Counted from the first letter of the stretch, positions 1 to 7,401 are shown. The stretch is 64,000 nt of DNA from Dryocola sp032000125 (GCA_032000125.1 DAMALH010000015.1:1-64000); one strand, 5' to 3'. The notes: generated by a model not told the origin, from the letters alone. Made by a program: numbers and translations.

Positions 1-128
1 GACCATGGCGCCCGCAGGGTGAGCAACAGCGAATCAATCCCTACTCACCGCCATACTTTATAGAAAAGCCTGAACTCACGTTCAGGCTTTTTTATTGCAT
101 GCTGCACCTCAGAGGACAGATGAACGCA
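1..128 (+). repeat. tRNA-tail tandem repeat, copy 0 (partial)
   Basis: This stretch matches the repeats that follow the tRNA-Ser gene at 326-413. It runs from the gaccatggcgcccgcagg block through a copy of the tRNA 3' end (ctcaccgcca, about 44-53) into the same hairpin terminator and the tgcatgctgcacctcag block. A copy lying upstream of the tRNA gene suggests that another tRNA-Ser gene sits just before the window; that part is inference. Confidence 0.75.
65..95 (+). terminator. Terminator inside repeat copy 0
   Basis: The stem GCCTGAAC/GTTCAGGC with a four-base loop is followed by a run of T, a typical rho-independent terminator. It is the same element that follows the tRNA-Ser gene downstream. 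Confidence 0.8.
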
Positions 129-255
129 GCCAATTGATCCTTTCCTCACTGCGGTATTTAAAGAACGTCCCGCGTGCATTTGCAGGCTTTTTTTTCGTAC
201 AAAATCCTTCATCGCTCAAGGCTTAACCGAATACACCATAAAGAGAAAATTACGC

Positions 256-284
256 TTGACCGAATGGAGCTGACTCCCTATAGT
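256..284 (+). promoter_or_regulatory. Promoter of tRNA-Ser(GGA)
   Basis: TTGACC at 256-261 and TATAGT at 279-284 are 17 bp apart. They are followed by a GC-rich discriminator (agcgcccc), the form seen at stable-RNA promoters under stringent control. The tRNA begins about 40 bases downstream. Confidence 0.8.
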
Positions 285-325
285 AGCGCCCCGTTGCCCC
301 CGTAAGCGGGTGACAAAAACAATAT

Positions 326-413
326 GGTGAGGTGTCCGAGTGGCTGAAGGAGCACGCCTGGAAAGTGTGTATACGGCAACGTATCGAGGGTTCGAATCCC
401 TCCCTCACCGCCA
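326..413 (+). tRNA. serX: tRNA-Ser (anticodon GGA)
   Basis: This 88-base class II tRNA reads UCC and UCU serine codons. The acceptor arms GGTGAGG/CCTCACC pair, the anticodon loop is CTGGAAA, the long variable arm is present, the T loop is TTCGAAT, and CCA is encoded. It differs only slightly from E. coli serW/serX. The symbol serX rests on synteny with phoH and the efe/put genes; serW has the same anticodon, so the symbol is less certain than the tRNA call. Confidence 0.93.
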
Positions 414-424
414 TATTTTATAGA

Positions 425-455
425 AAAGCCTGAACTCACGTTCGGGCTTTTTTAT
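425..455 (+). terminator. Terminator of tRNA-Ser(GGA)
   Basis: A hairpin aagcctgaac-tcac-gttcgggctt followed by TTTTATT lies 11 bases after the encoded CCA. One G-T pair separates it from copy 0. Confidence 0.85.
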
Positions 456-605
456 TGCATGCTGCACCTCAGGGGACGGATGAGACCCCTCGACAGGGTT
501 CGACAACGGGCTTTCGCCTGTTGGACGCCAGGGGCATTTATGACCATGGCGCCCGCAGGGTGAGCAACAGCGAATCAATCCCTACTCACCGCCATATTTT
601 ATAGA

Positions 606-636
606 AAAGCCTGAACTCACGTTCGGGCTTTTTTAT
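606..636 (+). terminator. Terminator in second tRNA-tail repeat
   Basis: An exact copy of the hairpin and T run at 425-455, one repeat period downstream. Read-through past the first terminator would meet a second identical stop. Confidence 0.8.
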
Positions 637-760
637 TGCATGCTGCACCTCAGGGGACGGATGAGACCCCTCGACAGGGTTCGACAACAGGCTCCGCCTG
701 TTGGGCGCGGAGGCATTTATGACCATGGCGCCCGCAGCGAATCCATCCCCCCTCACCGCT

Positions 761-960
761 CAATATCACCCTCATTGCGCTTTAGCTCACCGGTAACAGT
801 TGCGTTTTACTCAACGTTTGCGGAATTTTAAGCGATTGTGGCACTACCCGTACCCGCAGATAGCAGAATTCTGTCTCTTATTTCTCTGCTAAAAACATAA
901 AACGCTTCGCGCTGCGCCGCTTTCTTTTCTTCCCTCGCCCGGGTGATAAAATTCCATCGC
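761..960. other. Intergenic stretch without recognised feature
   Basis: AT-rich DNA between the tRNA-tail repeats and the promoter at 961. I see no convincing open frame, hairpin or repeat here. Confidence 0.5.
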
Positions 961-989
961 TTGACACGAAACCTATCAACTAGTAGGTT
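961..989 (+). promoter_or_regulatory. Promoter with TetR-type operator for the 83-aa gene
   Basis: TTGACA (961-966) is spaced 17 bp from TAGGTT (984-989). The palindrome CTATCAACTAGTAG (973-986) fills the spacer and overlaps the -10, so a bound repressor would block polymerase. Near-identical 14-mers lie at 2101-2114 and 4472-4485, and the centre-to-(-35) distance here equals that at 4472-4497. Confidence 0.65.
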
Positions 990-1118
990 AGTTATCAGCT
1001 ACGCTTATCGTTGTCAGGGGCCATTGCCCGGCCCTGGCTGGCAATACCGCATCTGGCCACTTCACCACAGGTAAACCGTTATTCATTGACGCCTGTTAAT
1101 TTTATGAAGGAAGACAGA

Positions 1119-1370
1119 ATGACAATTATTCATTTTCCCGGCTCACGGCAGCCCGCGCCAAAGAATCCCAGGAGTATTCATCCGGCGATTCCTCAGGAAA
1201 ATATAAATCAGGATGAAGCCGTGCGTCATTTCGCACTTACGGTTGCGGCAAAAATAAGAAACGATCCGGAGCTGAACCATATAGCTCCCTTTATAGTGGA
1301 TAAAATTATTATGCTGCTGGTGCAAGAATCCCGTCAAAAAAGCCTACCTTCTGTCGACAGAATCTTGTGA
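1119..1370 (+). CDS. Small protein of unknown function (83 aa)
   Basis: I do not recognise this protein. I chose the ATG at 1119 because AGGAAG (1108-1113) precedes it at suitable spacing; the frame is open upstream to 1011, but the earlier starts lack a ribosome site. The product is soluble-looking, with a polar N-terminal third rich in Pro and a C-terminal amphipathic stretch (about residues 50-75, including FIVDKIIMLLVQE). It has no signal peptide or cysteine motif. It converges on the TetR gene at 1448-2035, and its promoter carries a copy of that regulator's probable operator, which links it to the peroxidase module. Confidence 0.65.
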   Translation: MTIIHFPGSRQPAPKNPRSIHPAIPQENINQDEAVRHFALTVAAKIRNDPELNHIAPFIVDKIIMLLVQESRQKSLPSVDRIL

Positions 1371-1447
1371 TGGGCTCTTATAAAAATTGTTATCTACCGG
1401 CTGGCATAGTTAGAGGATAAAAGCAGGCGTTTATTTCTGCCTGGTTA

Positions 1448-2035
1448 TTAATCAGTAAGCATAATATTGTCGAGCACCGGCTGGACAATCTTCTGAAAAA
1501 CATCCGCGTCGCCAAAAGCGCGTGCTGCTAACATGGCGCCATGCACCGTTGCCATCAGCGATCCTGCCTCGCTGGAAAGGGCGGCACGGATATTAAAGCA
1601 TTTTTCCCTTTCCCCTCTTCTGAGCACATCGGTCAGCCACTCGGTAAGATCGGTAAAATGTCCGGTTACTTCTGCGGCCACTTCGGGCGGCAGCGTAGGC
1701 AGCTCGGCGGCAAGCATAACGCAGATACAAAATGGAGCAGAGCCGTCCCGGATACATGTTGCCCAATAATCTACATAGGCCTGAAGTTCGGCCACTGGAT
1801 TATTTATCTGGCTGCTCAGCGCCTGCATCCCTGACCGGGCTTCCTCGCAATATTCAGTGACGACGACCTTCACCAGTTCCGCCTTGCTGGGAAAATGGTG
1901 GTGAATACTCGCCTTACGAATATTCACCTTTTCAGAAATGTCGGCAAAGCTGAAGCTCCGGTATCCACCGGTGGTAAGCAGTTGTCTGGTGTAAGAAATA
2001 ATCTCGCTTGCTTTCTGGGAACGTTCAGTGGACAT
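1448..2035 (-). CDS. TetR/AcrR-family transcriptional regulator
   Basis: A 195-residue protein with an N-terminal helix-turn-helix at about residues 12-55 (FADISEKVNIRKASIHHHF, then PSKAELV), the usual TetR arrangement. The helical ligand-binding domain follows and resembles the TetR_C domain of NemR/AcrR-like proteins; its ligand cannot be read from the sequence. The gene is downstream of, and in the same direction as, the cytochrome b561 and peroxidase genes, with 82 bases between. A palindrome in that gap (2101-2114) recurs upstream of the 83-aa gene and of the DUF308-like gene. Autoregulation and control of the whole module are inferred from this. Confidence 0.9.
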   Translation of the reverse strand: MSTERSQKASEIISYTRQLLTTGGYRSFSFADISEKVNIRKASIHHHFPSKAELVKVVVTEYCEEARSGMQALSSQINNPVAELQAYVDYWATCIRDGSAPFCICVMLAAELPTLPPEVAAEVTGHFTDLTEWLTDVLRRGEREKCFNIRAALSSEAGSLMATVHGAMLAARAFGDADVFQKIVQPVLDNIMLTD

Positions 2036-2100
2036 AGTCGGGACCCGTGGTCAGTATACCGCTCGATAAAATGCATGATATCAGAGCGTTGATTGAAAAC

Positions 2101-2114
2101 CTACCAACAGGTAG
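2101..2114. promoter_or_regulatory. Probable TetR operator upstream of the TetR gene
   Basis: CTACCAACAGGTAG is a palindrome with CTACC and GGTAG arms. It lies between the TetR start (2035) and the stop of the b561 gene (2118). A minus-strand TTGAAG at 2121-2116 or a TATCAT nearer the gene could be promoter parts; I cannot decide between them. Confidence 0.65.
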
Positions 2115-2117
2115 CCT

Positions 2118-2663
2118 TCAACGCCGTCGCCTGCCGGTACCCGACATACTGGCAAAAACCCCATCGCGCAGTACCAGCGCATGAAACAGCGCGGCGGCAA
2201 GGTGTAGCATCACGGTAATAAACAGCGCCAGCGCAACCAGGGAATGCAGCGGCCGCAGAATGGCAAACCAGTCATTATTCACCGGTACAAGGGGCGGCAG
2301 TACAAATGAGCCACCGGCAGAGATGGGATATCCCGCCGCCGACTGCATGGCCCAGCCAATAAGCGGCTGGAGGAACATCATTATGTACAACGCCCAGTGT
2401 GAGAGGTGCGCCAGCCCGCGCTGCCATGTCGGCACCGAAGCCGGTAGCGAAGGTACTTTGGTGTAAAAACGCAGCCACAGTCTGACCACTACCAGTACCA
2501 GGATCATCAGACCCAGCGGCTTATGGATAGACACCAGCAGGGCATGCAACGAAGAAACCGTTGCAACCATCGTTATACCGATAAACAACATTGCCAGGAT
2601 AGACGCAGCCATCAGCCAGTGAAGAAAGCGCAACGCAGGATGGAAATAAGTCACCTCTTTCAT
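2118..2663 (-). CDS. Cytochrome b561-family membrane protein
   Basis: A 181-residue integral membrane protein with about four transmembrane helices and the histidines expected of a bacterial b561: H15 (RFLHW), H47 (SIHKPLG), H140 (PLHS), H154 and H161. Such proteins carry two b hemes and pass electrons between quinol and a partner. The start ATG overlaps the stop of the upstream catalase-related gene (ATGA at 2660-2663), so the two are translationally coupled. The b561 is therefore the likely electron donor to, or membrane partner of, that peroxidase; this is inference from gene order. The C terminus is a short run of arginines. Confidence 0.9.
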   Translation of the reverse strand: MKEVTYFHPALRFLHWLMAASILAMLFIGITMVATVSSLHALLVSIHKPLGLMILVLVVVRLWLRFYTKVPSLPASVPTWQRGLAHLSHWALYIMMFLQPLIGWAMQSAAGYPISAGGSFVLPPLVPVNNDWFAILRPLHSLVALALFITVMLHLAAALFHALVLRDGVFASMSGTGRRRR

Positions 2664-3715
2664 AAGCTGGCTCCTGAGTGTCGGGACTGTTCACGGGTAC
2701 GCGCGTTGTAGGATTTGGCATAGGCCGACGAGCGCGCATTAAGCAAGGGATCGCCCGAAGCAGCCATGCCGTCAGGCAAAATCAGAGGATCGTAGTTAAT
2801 GTCATTGCATGGACCATCGTGCTGCGGTATGGCGCGCGTCAGCACGAGCGTACCGGCATTAATGGTTTGTCGATCGGCAGGCCAGACCTGAGTGACATCG
2901 TTCCCCGCATCGCCAGGCCGGGCGACGGTAATAACCAGATCCCATTTCAGCGGTCCTTGTTCCAGGCGCCGTTCAAGATCGTGCCACAGGAAATCTTTAT
3001 CGCTTTTGTCCGCCTCGCTAATGGGCTGATAGCCGGTATGCGGCACCATGCTCCAGCGAACCAGATGTTCCCCGTTCGCCTTATCAATAAAGCGAAACGC
3101 GTTCAGGCTGTTAAAGCGGTCGCTTGCCCAACTGGAGGAAGGAACGTACTGCTTTGCCCATGCGAGGTAGCGCTGCATCTGGGGATGCGCCCCCACAAAC
3201 GCCTTCAGCTTATCGGGGTCCGGTTTACCGGTTACCGGGTCCGGCAGCGTAATGTTTTGCAGCGCGTAGAAATCTTCAACGGTGGCGACCGGAAACAGCG
3301 GCATGGCATTCATGCCCGTCCGCCACTGCTCGCCGTTGCCCTGCCTGAATTCCAGCGCCATGCTGCGTATCGGCACGGCATAATCCGGCGCGCCGGGGTT
3401 GCCGCCAGCGATGGCAAAGCGGCCGGTTATCGGCGTTTCGCCCGCGGCAAATAGCGTCGCGCGCGATAGCGAACGGGCATTACCATTGGAGATAAAACGA
3501 CCAACCACGCACACGCCTTTAGCGTGATTGCGGCGAAATCCCGGGTGCTCCCCGGCCGATTTTTGCAGCACCGCCACCAGCTTGTCAGAGGTCAGGCGCT
3601 CCGGCGTCAGCCAGCCGCCTGCCCAGAGAAACAGCGCTGTCACCGCAAGGGGAATAATAGCGACCCATGCCAGGCGGACTATTTTCTGTCCGGTAAAAAG
3701 TGAAGTGTTCTTCAT
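2660..3715 (-). CDS. Catalase-related (SrpA-type) peroxidase, membrane-anchored
   Basis: A 351-residue member of the minimal catalase-related family, which lacks the outer domains of true catalases and usually acts as a heme peroxidase with organic substrates. The distal histidine is H64 (GFRRNHAKG) and the probable proximal heme ligand is Y332 (RSSAYAKS). Residues about 12-33 form one hydrophobic helix preceded by lysine and arginine, so the enzyme domain should lie in the periplasm, held to the membrane. It is coupled by a 4-base overlap to the b561 gene. The 102 bases to the upstream DUF308-like gene show no clear terminator, so one transcript is possible. Confidence 0.88.
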   Translation of the reverse strand: MKNTSLFTGQKIVRLAWVAIIPLAVTALFLWAGGWLTPERLTSDKLVAVLQKSAGEHPGFRRNHAKGVCVVGRFISNGNARSLSRATLFAAGETPITGRFAIAGGNPGAPDYAVPIRSMALEFRQGNGEQWRTGMNAMPLFPVATVEDFYALQNITLPDPVTGKPDPDKLKAFVGAHPQMQRYLAWAKQYVPSSSWASDRFNSLNAFRFIDKANGEHLVRWSMVPHTGYQPISEADKSDKDFLWHDLERRLEQGPLKWDLVITVARPGDAGNDVTQVWPADRQTINAGTLVLTRAIPQHDGPCNDINYDPLILPDGMAASGDPLLNARSSAYAKSYNARTREQSRHSGASL

Positions 3716-3817
3716 ATTTTGCTCACACTATTAATATCGAACCCGCATTCGAATACGCCCGAATCTATTGCTGAAAATAAAGAAAGATTTTGCCGGCCGT
3801 CCGACGGACAGAACCGT

Positions 3818-4399
3818 TCAGCCTGCCTGAGTGGATCGCTGGCGGATGTTTTTAACGGTTAGCCAGATTGCCGAGATGAAGAAGTAGAACGCGCCGAAGG
3901 CCGCGTAGGGCGCAACCGTGGTCACGTCCAACGGCATACCGCTATGCGCCTGATGGAACATAAAGAGACCGGCGAGCGCGGACTGCGCCCCGCTGAGAAT
4001 CATCGGCCATTGTCCACTTGAGGTTTTCCAGCGCCGCACGCCGGTGGCTAACTGCAGCAGACCAGAGAAGATTGCCCAGGCGCCGAACACGGCTATTACC
4101 GTGGGCATGCCAACGCTAAGCGCCCAGCAAACGGCAAGGGCGACGATGACGCTGACGACAAGGTTGAACTTTTGCGATGGATTGGCGCCCAGACCGCCGC
4201 TTCTGCGGGCATCGAGATAGTTGGCGAAGGCGTCCCAGGCGGGGTATGCGACAAGCAGAACCGCACCAATAGCGGGGTTGTGTTTACCAACGACGGCCGC
4301 AAGGACAATCCAGGCTATCGAGACTCCGGTTCGCAAAAAGTAGTAGCTCTGGAGCCATTGGTTTATGGGTTGGTAAGAGATTGCGGAGGCATTTTGCAT
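3818..4399 (-). CDS. DUF308/HdeD-like membrane protein
   Basis: A 193-residue protein with about six hydrophobic helices in three hairpins (for example WIVLAAVVGKHNPAIGAVLL and the IFSGLLQLATGVRRWK stretch), the pattern of HdeD/DUF308 proteins. Family members are linked to acid stress in E. coli, but no biochemical activity is established for most. It is the first gene of the leftward module, 102 bases before the peroxidase. Its promoter (4469-4497) holds the most symmetric copy of the shared operator. I am sure of the membrane topology class and less sure of the family name. Confidence 0.75.
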   Translation of the reverse strand: MQNASAISYQPINQWLQSYYFLRTGVSIAWIVLAAVVGKHNPAIGAVLLVAYPAWDAFANYLDARRSGGLGANPSQKFNLVVSVIVALAVCWALSVGMPTVIAVFGAWAIFSGLLQLATGVRRWKTSSGQWPMILSGAQSALAGLFMFHQAHSGMPLDVTTVAPYAAFGAFYFFISAIWLTVKNIRQRSTQAG

Positions 4400-4468
4400 G
4401 TCAGTTCTCCAGGTGATTGGGCAATCGAAAGTGCATTCGACTGATGATGTTTTTGTCCGGACAATTTC

Positions 4469-4497
4469 AAACTACCTACTAGTAGGTTTATTGTCAA
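4469..4497 (-). promoter_or_regulatory. Promoter with TetR-type operator for the peroxidase module
   Basis: On the minus strand TTGACA (4497-4492) is 17 bp from TAGTTT (4474-4469). The spacer and -10 are covered by CTACCTACTAGTAG (4472-4485), which sits inside the perfect palindrome ACCTACTAGTAGGT (4474-4487). The geometry equals that at 961-989. Confidence 0.7.
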
Positions 4498-4572
4498 TCC
4501 TGATTCATCCCCCGATGAGAGATCCTCGCCTCCGGTTTATTACGGGTCTTCTGGCCACAGCAGATGTCATAA

Positions 4573-4603
4573 AAAAGCCTGAACTTGCGTTCAGGCTTTT
4601 TTA
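4573..4603. terminator. Terminator for the 4636-4980 gene
   Basis: GCCTGAAC-ttgc-GTTCAGGC is flanked by A and T runs, so it can work in both directions. It lies just past the stop of the leftward gene at 4636. The stem is the same as in the tRNA-tail terminators. Confidence 0.8.
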
Positions 4604-4635
4604 TGACGTGTTAAATCTCAAGGAAGGATTGAATG

Positions 4636-4980
4636 CTATTTTTTCCGCTGATATTTTTCCGGCAGCGCAGGCACGGGCCGCCTGTCGTCAATCAAATGCA
4701 GGATCGTCAGTATCGGATGGCGAAACAACATCCTGTGGCCTGCCCAACGCATAACCTGCTTCATTTCTTCCCGGCGGGCGGGCTGATAACAATGAATCGG
4801 GCACTGTTTACAGGCCGGTTTTTCGTTCCCGAAGGCGCAGCGATCCAGCCTTTTTGCCGCATAGCTGAACAGGGATTGATAGTGTCCCGGCGTTTTATCG
4901 GCCGCCGGGTTGTTTTGCTCGTACAGGATGAGCATTTTTTGAATGGTTTTTTTTTCTCTCTCGATGCGTTTCTCTGACAT
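4636..4980 (-). CDS. Nitrous oxide-stimulated promoter family protein
   Basis: A small soluble protein of 114 residues. It has a basic N terminus (MSEKRIEREKKTIQKML), a central cysteine cluster (CAFGNEKPACKQCPIHCY, four Cys) that could bind a metal, and a basic tail ending YQRKK. It matches my memory of the Pfam family named for a nitrous oxide-stimulated promoter; the cellular role is unknown. I prefer the ATG at 4980 over an upstream GTG at 5040, since the family normally begins at this motif. The gene stands alone between the peroxidase module and the chb operon, with a terminator at its end. Confidence 0.75.
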   Translation of the reverse strand: MSEKRIEREKKTIQKMLILYEQNNPAADKTPGHYQSLFSYAAKRLDRCAFGNEKPACKQCPIHCYQPARREEMKQVMRWAGHRMLFRHPILTILHLIDDRRPVPALPEKYQRKK

Positions 4981-5101
4981 AGCGATACCTGAATCGATCG
5001 GCCCCGGCGGCAGGCATTTAAATATGCATTTATAATACACCTTTTATAAGGGAGAACATAAGCGGGCCTGGAGAAAACCTGTGAACGGGAGCAACGTCCG
5101 G

Positions 5102-5134
5102 CAAAAAAAGCCTGAACGCTATTTCAGGCTTTTA
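5102..5134 (-). terminator. Terminator of the chb operon
   Basis: The stem AGCCTGAA/TTCAGGCT with a six-base loop, followed on the minus strand by seven T, lies 11 bases after chbG. Confidence 0.8.
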
Positions 5135-5144
5135 ACGTGAAGGC

Positions 5145-5906
5145 TTAAATATCGCTGAACGCGCCCAGACGATATCCGCGCTCGGCAATGGCGTATTTCA
5201 GCGAAGCCGATGTGAGCACATCCAGTTCGGTAAGACGTGGATAGCAATATTTGCTCGCCAGAATGGTGTTATCTATAAAAGCAGGGTGGCACATCACTTC
5301 CAGCGACCGCTCCTCACGCGCCATAGCGCGATCCAGCGTGTCCAGGAACAGCGTTTGGGTAACGGCGTCGCCATAAAAACCGCTATCGAACCCTTCGGTG
5401 CTTTTGGCCCCGCATAGCTCCAGCTCGGCTTTTTTTACCGCGTCACGGTCGATGCGTATGGCTACGCCCTGCTCTTTTGCAAAGGCTTCAAAGAGCGGGA
5501 AAATCTGCGGGATCATATGTATATGATGATGGCTGTCGAGATGCGTTGGCGGGCGGCCAAAGAGGCGGATAAAGCGTGTAAACTGGCACGCTAACTCCTG
5601 CTGAATCTCCGCAAGCGGCAGTTCTCCCGCTTCTGCCCTTTCCCAAATCCATTTACCCAGTTCGCCCTTCTCATCGACCAGGCCCGGCATGGCGGAAAGC
5701 GGGCGCCCCAGCGTCAGCACAAAGTGCATTCCCACCGCCAGCTGCGGGCATGCCGCGCTCAGCGACGCCGCGTGGTCGATACCTGCCGCGTTAACCATCG
5801 CCGTGGTGGATGTCACCACGCCATTATTGAATGCCTCGATAATGCCGTAGTTCTGCGCTTTGCAGAGCCCAAAATCATCCGCATTTACGATCAATAACTT
5901 ATCCAT
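5145..5906 (-). CDS. chbG: Chitooligosaccharide deacetylase ChbG
   Basis: ChbG (YdjC) removes one acetyl group from chitobiose-6-phosphate and chitotriose-6-phosphate. In E. coli this makes the sugar an inducer for ChbR and a substrate for ChbF. The 253-residue protein has the YdjC-family metal-site motifs: NADDFG (residues 8-13), H61 (GMHFVLT) and HLDSHHH (122-128). It is the last gene of chbBCARFG, 51 bases after chbF, and is followed by a terminator. Length and motifs match the E. coli protein (249 aa), so the enzyme should be active. Confidence 0.95.
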   Translation of the reverse strand: MDKLLIVNADDFGLCKAQNYGIIEAFNNGVVTSTTAMVNAAGIDHAASLSAACPQLAVGMHFVLTLGRPLSAMPGLVDEKGELGKWIWERAEAGELPLAEIQQELACQFTRFIRLFGRPPTHLDSHHHIHMIPQIFPLFEAFAKEQGVAIRIDRDAVKKAELELCGAKSTEGFDSGFYGDAVTQTLFLDTLDRAMAREERSLEVMCHPAFIDNTILASKYCYPRLTELDVLTSASLKYAIAERGYRLGAFSDI

Positions 5907-5957
5907 AAGCGCTTCCTTTAAATGGCCTCCCCGTTACGGGAAGGCCAGGCTTGTTGG

Positions 5958-7301
5958 CTATTTCAGCGCGGCGATGGTCTGTGCAAACTCAGGCAGCAAC
6001 GCTTCGTGTGCCAGCAGCATCTCACGCGCAAGTTTTTCCGCATCTTTATCCGAGTGGATGAGCGGGCTCAGATTTAACGCCAGCAGCACGTCATTGAGCT
6101 TACCACTTAACGCGGCTTCGCTTGCAGCAACTTCAAAGCCTTTGATGGTGTAAATCAGACCGAGAACTTTTTCATCAAAATGCGTGATACGCGGCGTTGG
6201 CGTTGCGCCATCCCGCCCCATCGTGCAGGTCATTTCAATAGCCCAGTCCGCGGGGATATTATCAATGTGCCCCTTGTGCGGGAAGTTGACGTAATGCTCG
6301 GTTTGCTTGTCGTTGTAGATGGCGCTGATCGCTTCGCAGGCCGCGTCTGAATAATAGGCCCCGCCGCGCAGCTCAAGCTCTTTCGGCTTCACGTTCAGCT
6401 CAGGATTTTTGTACAGGTCAAAGAGCTGCTTCTCGACTTTTTGCACGACCGTTGCCCGCGCGCCGCCTTTGTAAAACTCGCCCATCTCGATGGCCAGCAT
6501 CTCTTTTTGCTTGAAGTAGTACAGCAAATAAGAGCACGGGATAAGATTCAGGGAGCGCAGCAGCCCTTCGCTAAACGGCAGGTCGAAGATATTCTTCACG
6601 CCGCTGGCCTTCAGCGTGCCGGAGGCAACGCCATCAAGCAATTCAGCAAAGCGTGATTCGCCGTTAACCAGCACATCCCTGATGAACACCATGTGGTTCA
6701 GGCCAAAAAGGTCAATCGACAAATCGTCCTGCGGCTCTACATTCAGCACGTCCTGAATAAACATTTTCATGCCCACCGGGATATTGCACACGCCGATGAA
6801 TTTTTTAAAGCTGGTGTGACGGAATACCGCCTCGGTCACCATGCCGGCCGGGTTAGTAAAGTTCACCACCCAGGCGTTCGGGCAAATCTCTTCCACATCT
6901 TTGATAATGTCAAAAATCACCGGAATGGTGCGCAGCCCTTTAAACAGCCCGCCCGCCCCGTTGGTTTCCTGGCCCAGATAGCCGTGGCTTAAGGGAATGC
7001 GTTCGTCAAGCTCACGCGCTTTTAACTGGCCTACTCGCAGCTGAGTGGTAACAAAATCCGCATCAGCCAGCGCTTCGCGGCGATCGAGCGTTTTGTAGAG
7101 CGCAATCGGCACTCCCGCACGCTCAACCATGCGCAGGCAGAGATCGAAAATAATATCCTGTTTCTCTTTGCCGGCTTCAACGTCCACCAGCCACAGTTCA
7201 GTAATCGGCAACTCATCGTAACGTTTAATAAAGCCTTCGAGTAATTCTGGGGTATAGCTACTTCCGCCACCAATAGTGACGACTTTCAGTTTTTTGCTCA
7301 T
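5958..7301 (-). CDS. chbF: 6-phospho-beta-glucosidase ChbF (GH4)
   Basis: ChbF hydrolyses phosphorylated chitobiose (after deacetylation) and cellobiose by the NAD+- and metal-dependent mechanism of glycoside hydrolase family 4. The 447-residue protein opens with the Rossmann motif TIGGGSSYTPEL (9-20). It also has the metal-ligand cysteine C172 (VGVCNIPVGM) and histidine H203 (LNHMVF) of the family. It lies between chbR and chbG on the leftward operon, 100 bases after chbR. Confidence 0.95.
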   Translation of the reverse strand: MSKKLKVVTIGGGSSYTPELLEGFIKRYDELPITELWLVDVEAGKEKQDIIFDLCLRMVERAGVPIALYKTLDRREALADADFVTTQLRVGQLKARELDERIPLSHGYLGQETNGAGGLFKGLRTIPVIFDIIKDVEEICPNAWVVNFTNPAGMVTEAVFRHTSFKKFIGVCNIPVGMKMFIQDVLNVEPQDDLSIDLFGLNHMVFIRDVLVNGESRFAELLDGVASGTLKASGVKNIFDLPFSEGLLRSLNLIPCSYLLYYFKQKEMLAIEMGEFYKGGARATVVQKVEKQLFDLYKNPELNVKPKELELRGGAYYSDAACEAISAIYNDKQTEHYVNFPHKGHIDNIPADWAIEMTCTMGRDGATPTPRITHFDEKVLGLIYTIKGFEVAASEAALSGKLNDVLLALNLSPLIHSDKDAEKLAREMLLAHEALLPEFAQTIAALK

Positions 7302-7401
7302 AGGAACTCCCGTACAATATCATTGCACTGCAAATTAAAGACAGCGATATAAATGAATGAGTGAAGATTATGAAGAAAATCTACATTCATTCACCCACAG
7401 G

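Larger units (their letters stand above)
404..760 (+). repeat. Tandem repeats of the tRNA 3' end with terminator (rtT-like)
   Basis: From the T-arm end of the tRNA a unit of about 181 bases is repeated: ctcaccgcca, the terminator hairpin, tgcatgctgcacctcag, ggacggatgagacccctcg, then gcatttatgaccatggcgcc. The second copy of ctcaccgcca is near 585-594. A third, shorter copy (167 bases later, lacking about 14 bases) ends as ctcaccgct at 752-760 and has lost CCA and terminator. The layout resembles the repeats after E. coli tyrT (rtT), where each unit also ends with a piece of the tRNA. Confidence 0.85.

Noticed and set aside
640..831. Arginine-rich 63-codon frame across the tRNA-tail repeats
   Set aside because: It has no ribosome site and lies in repeated DNA. 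Arginine-rich frames are a by-product of these repeats (a protamine-like frame is described for tyrT), so I do not call it a gene.
2678..3454. 258-codon frame antisense to the catalase-related gene
   Set aside because: The minus-strand protein has the heme-ligand motifs of its family; the plus-strand frame has no family features.
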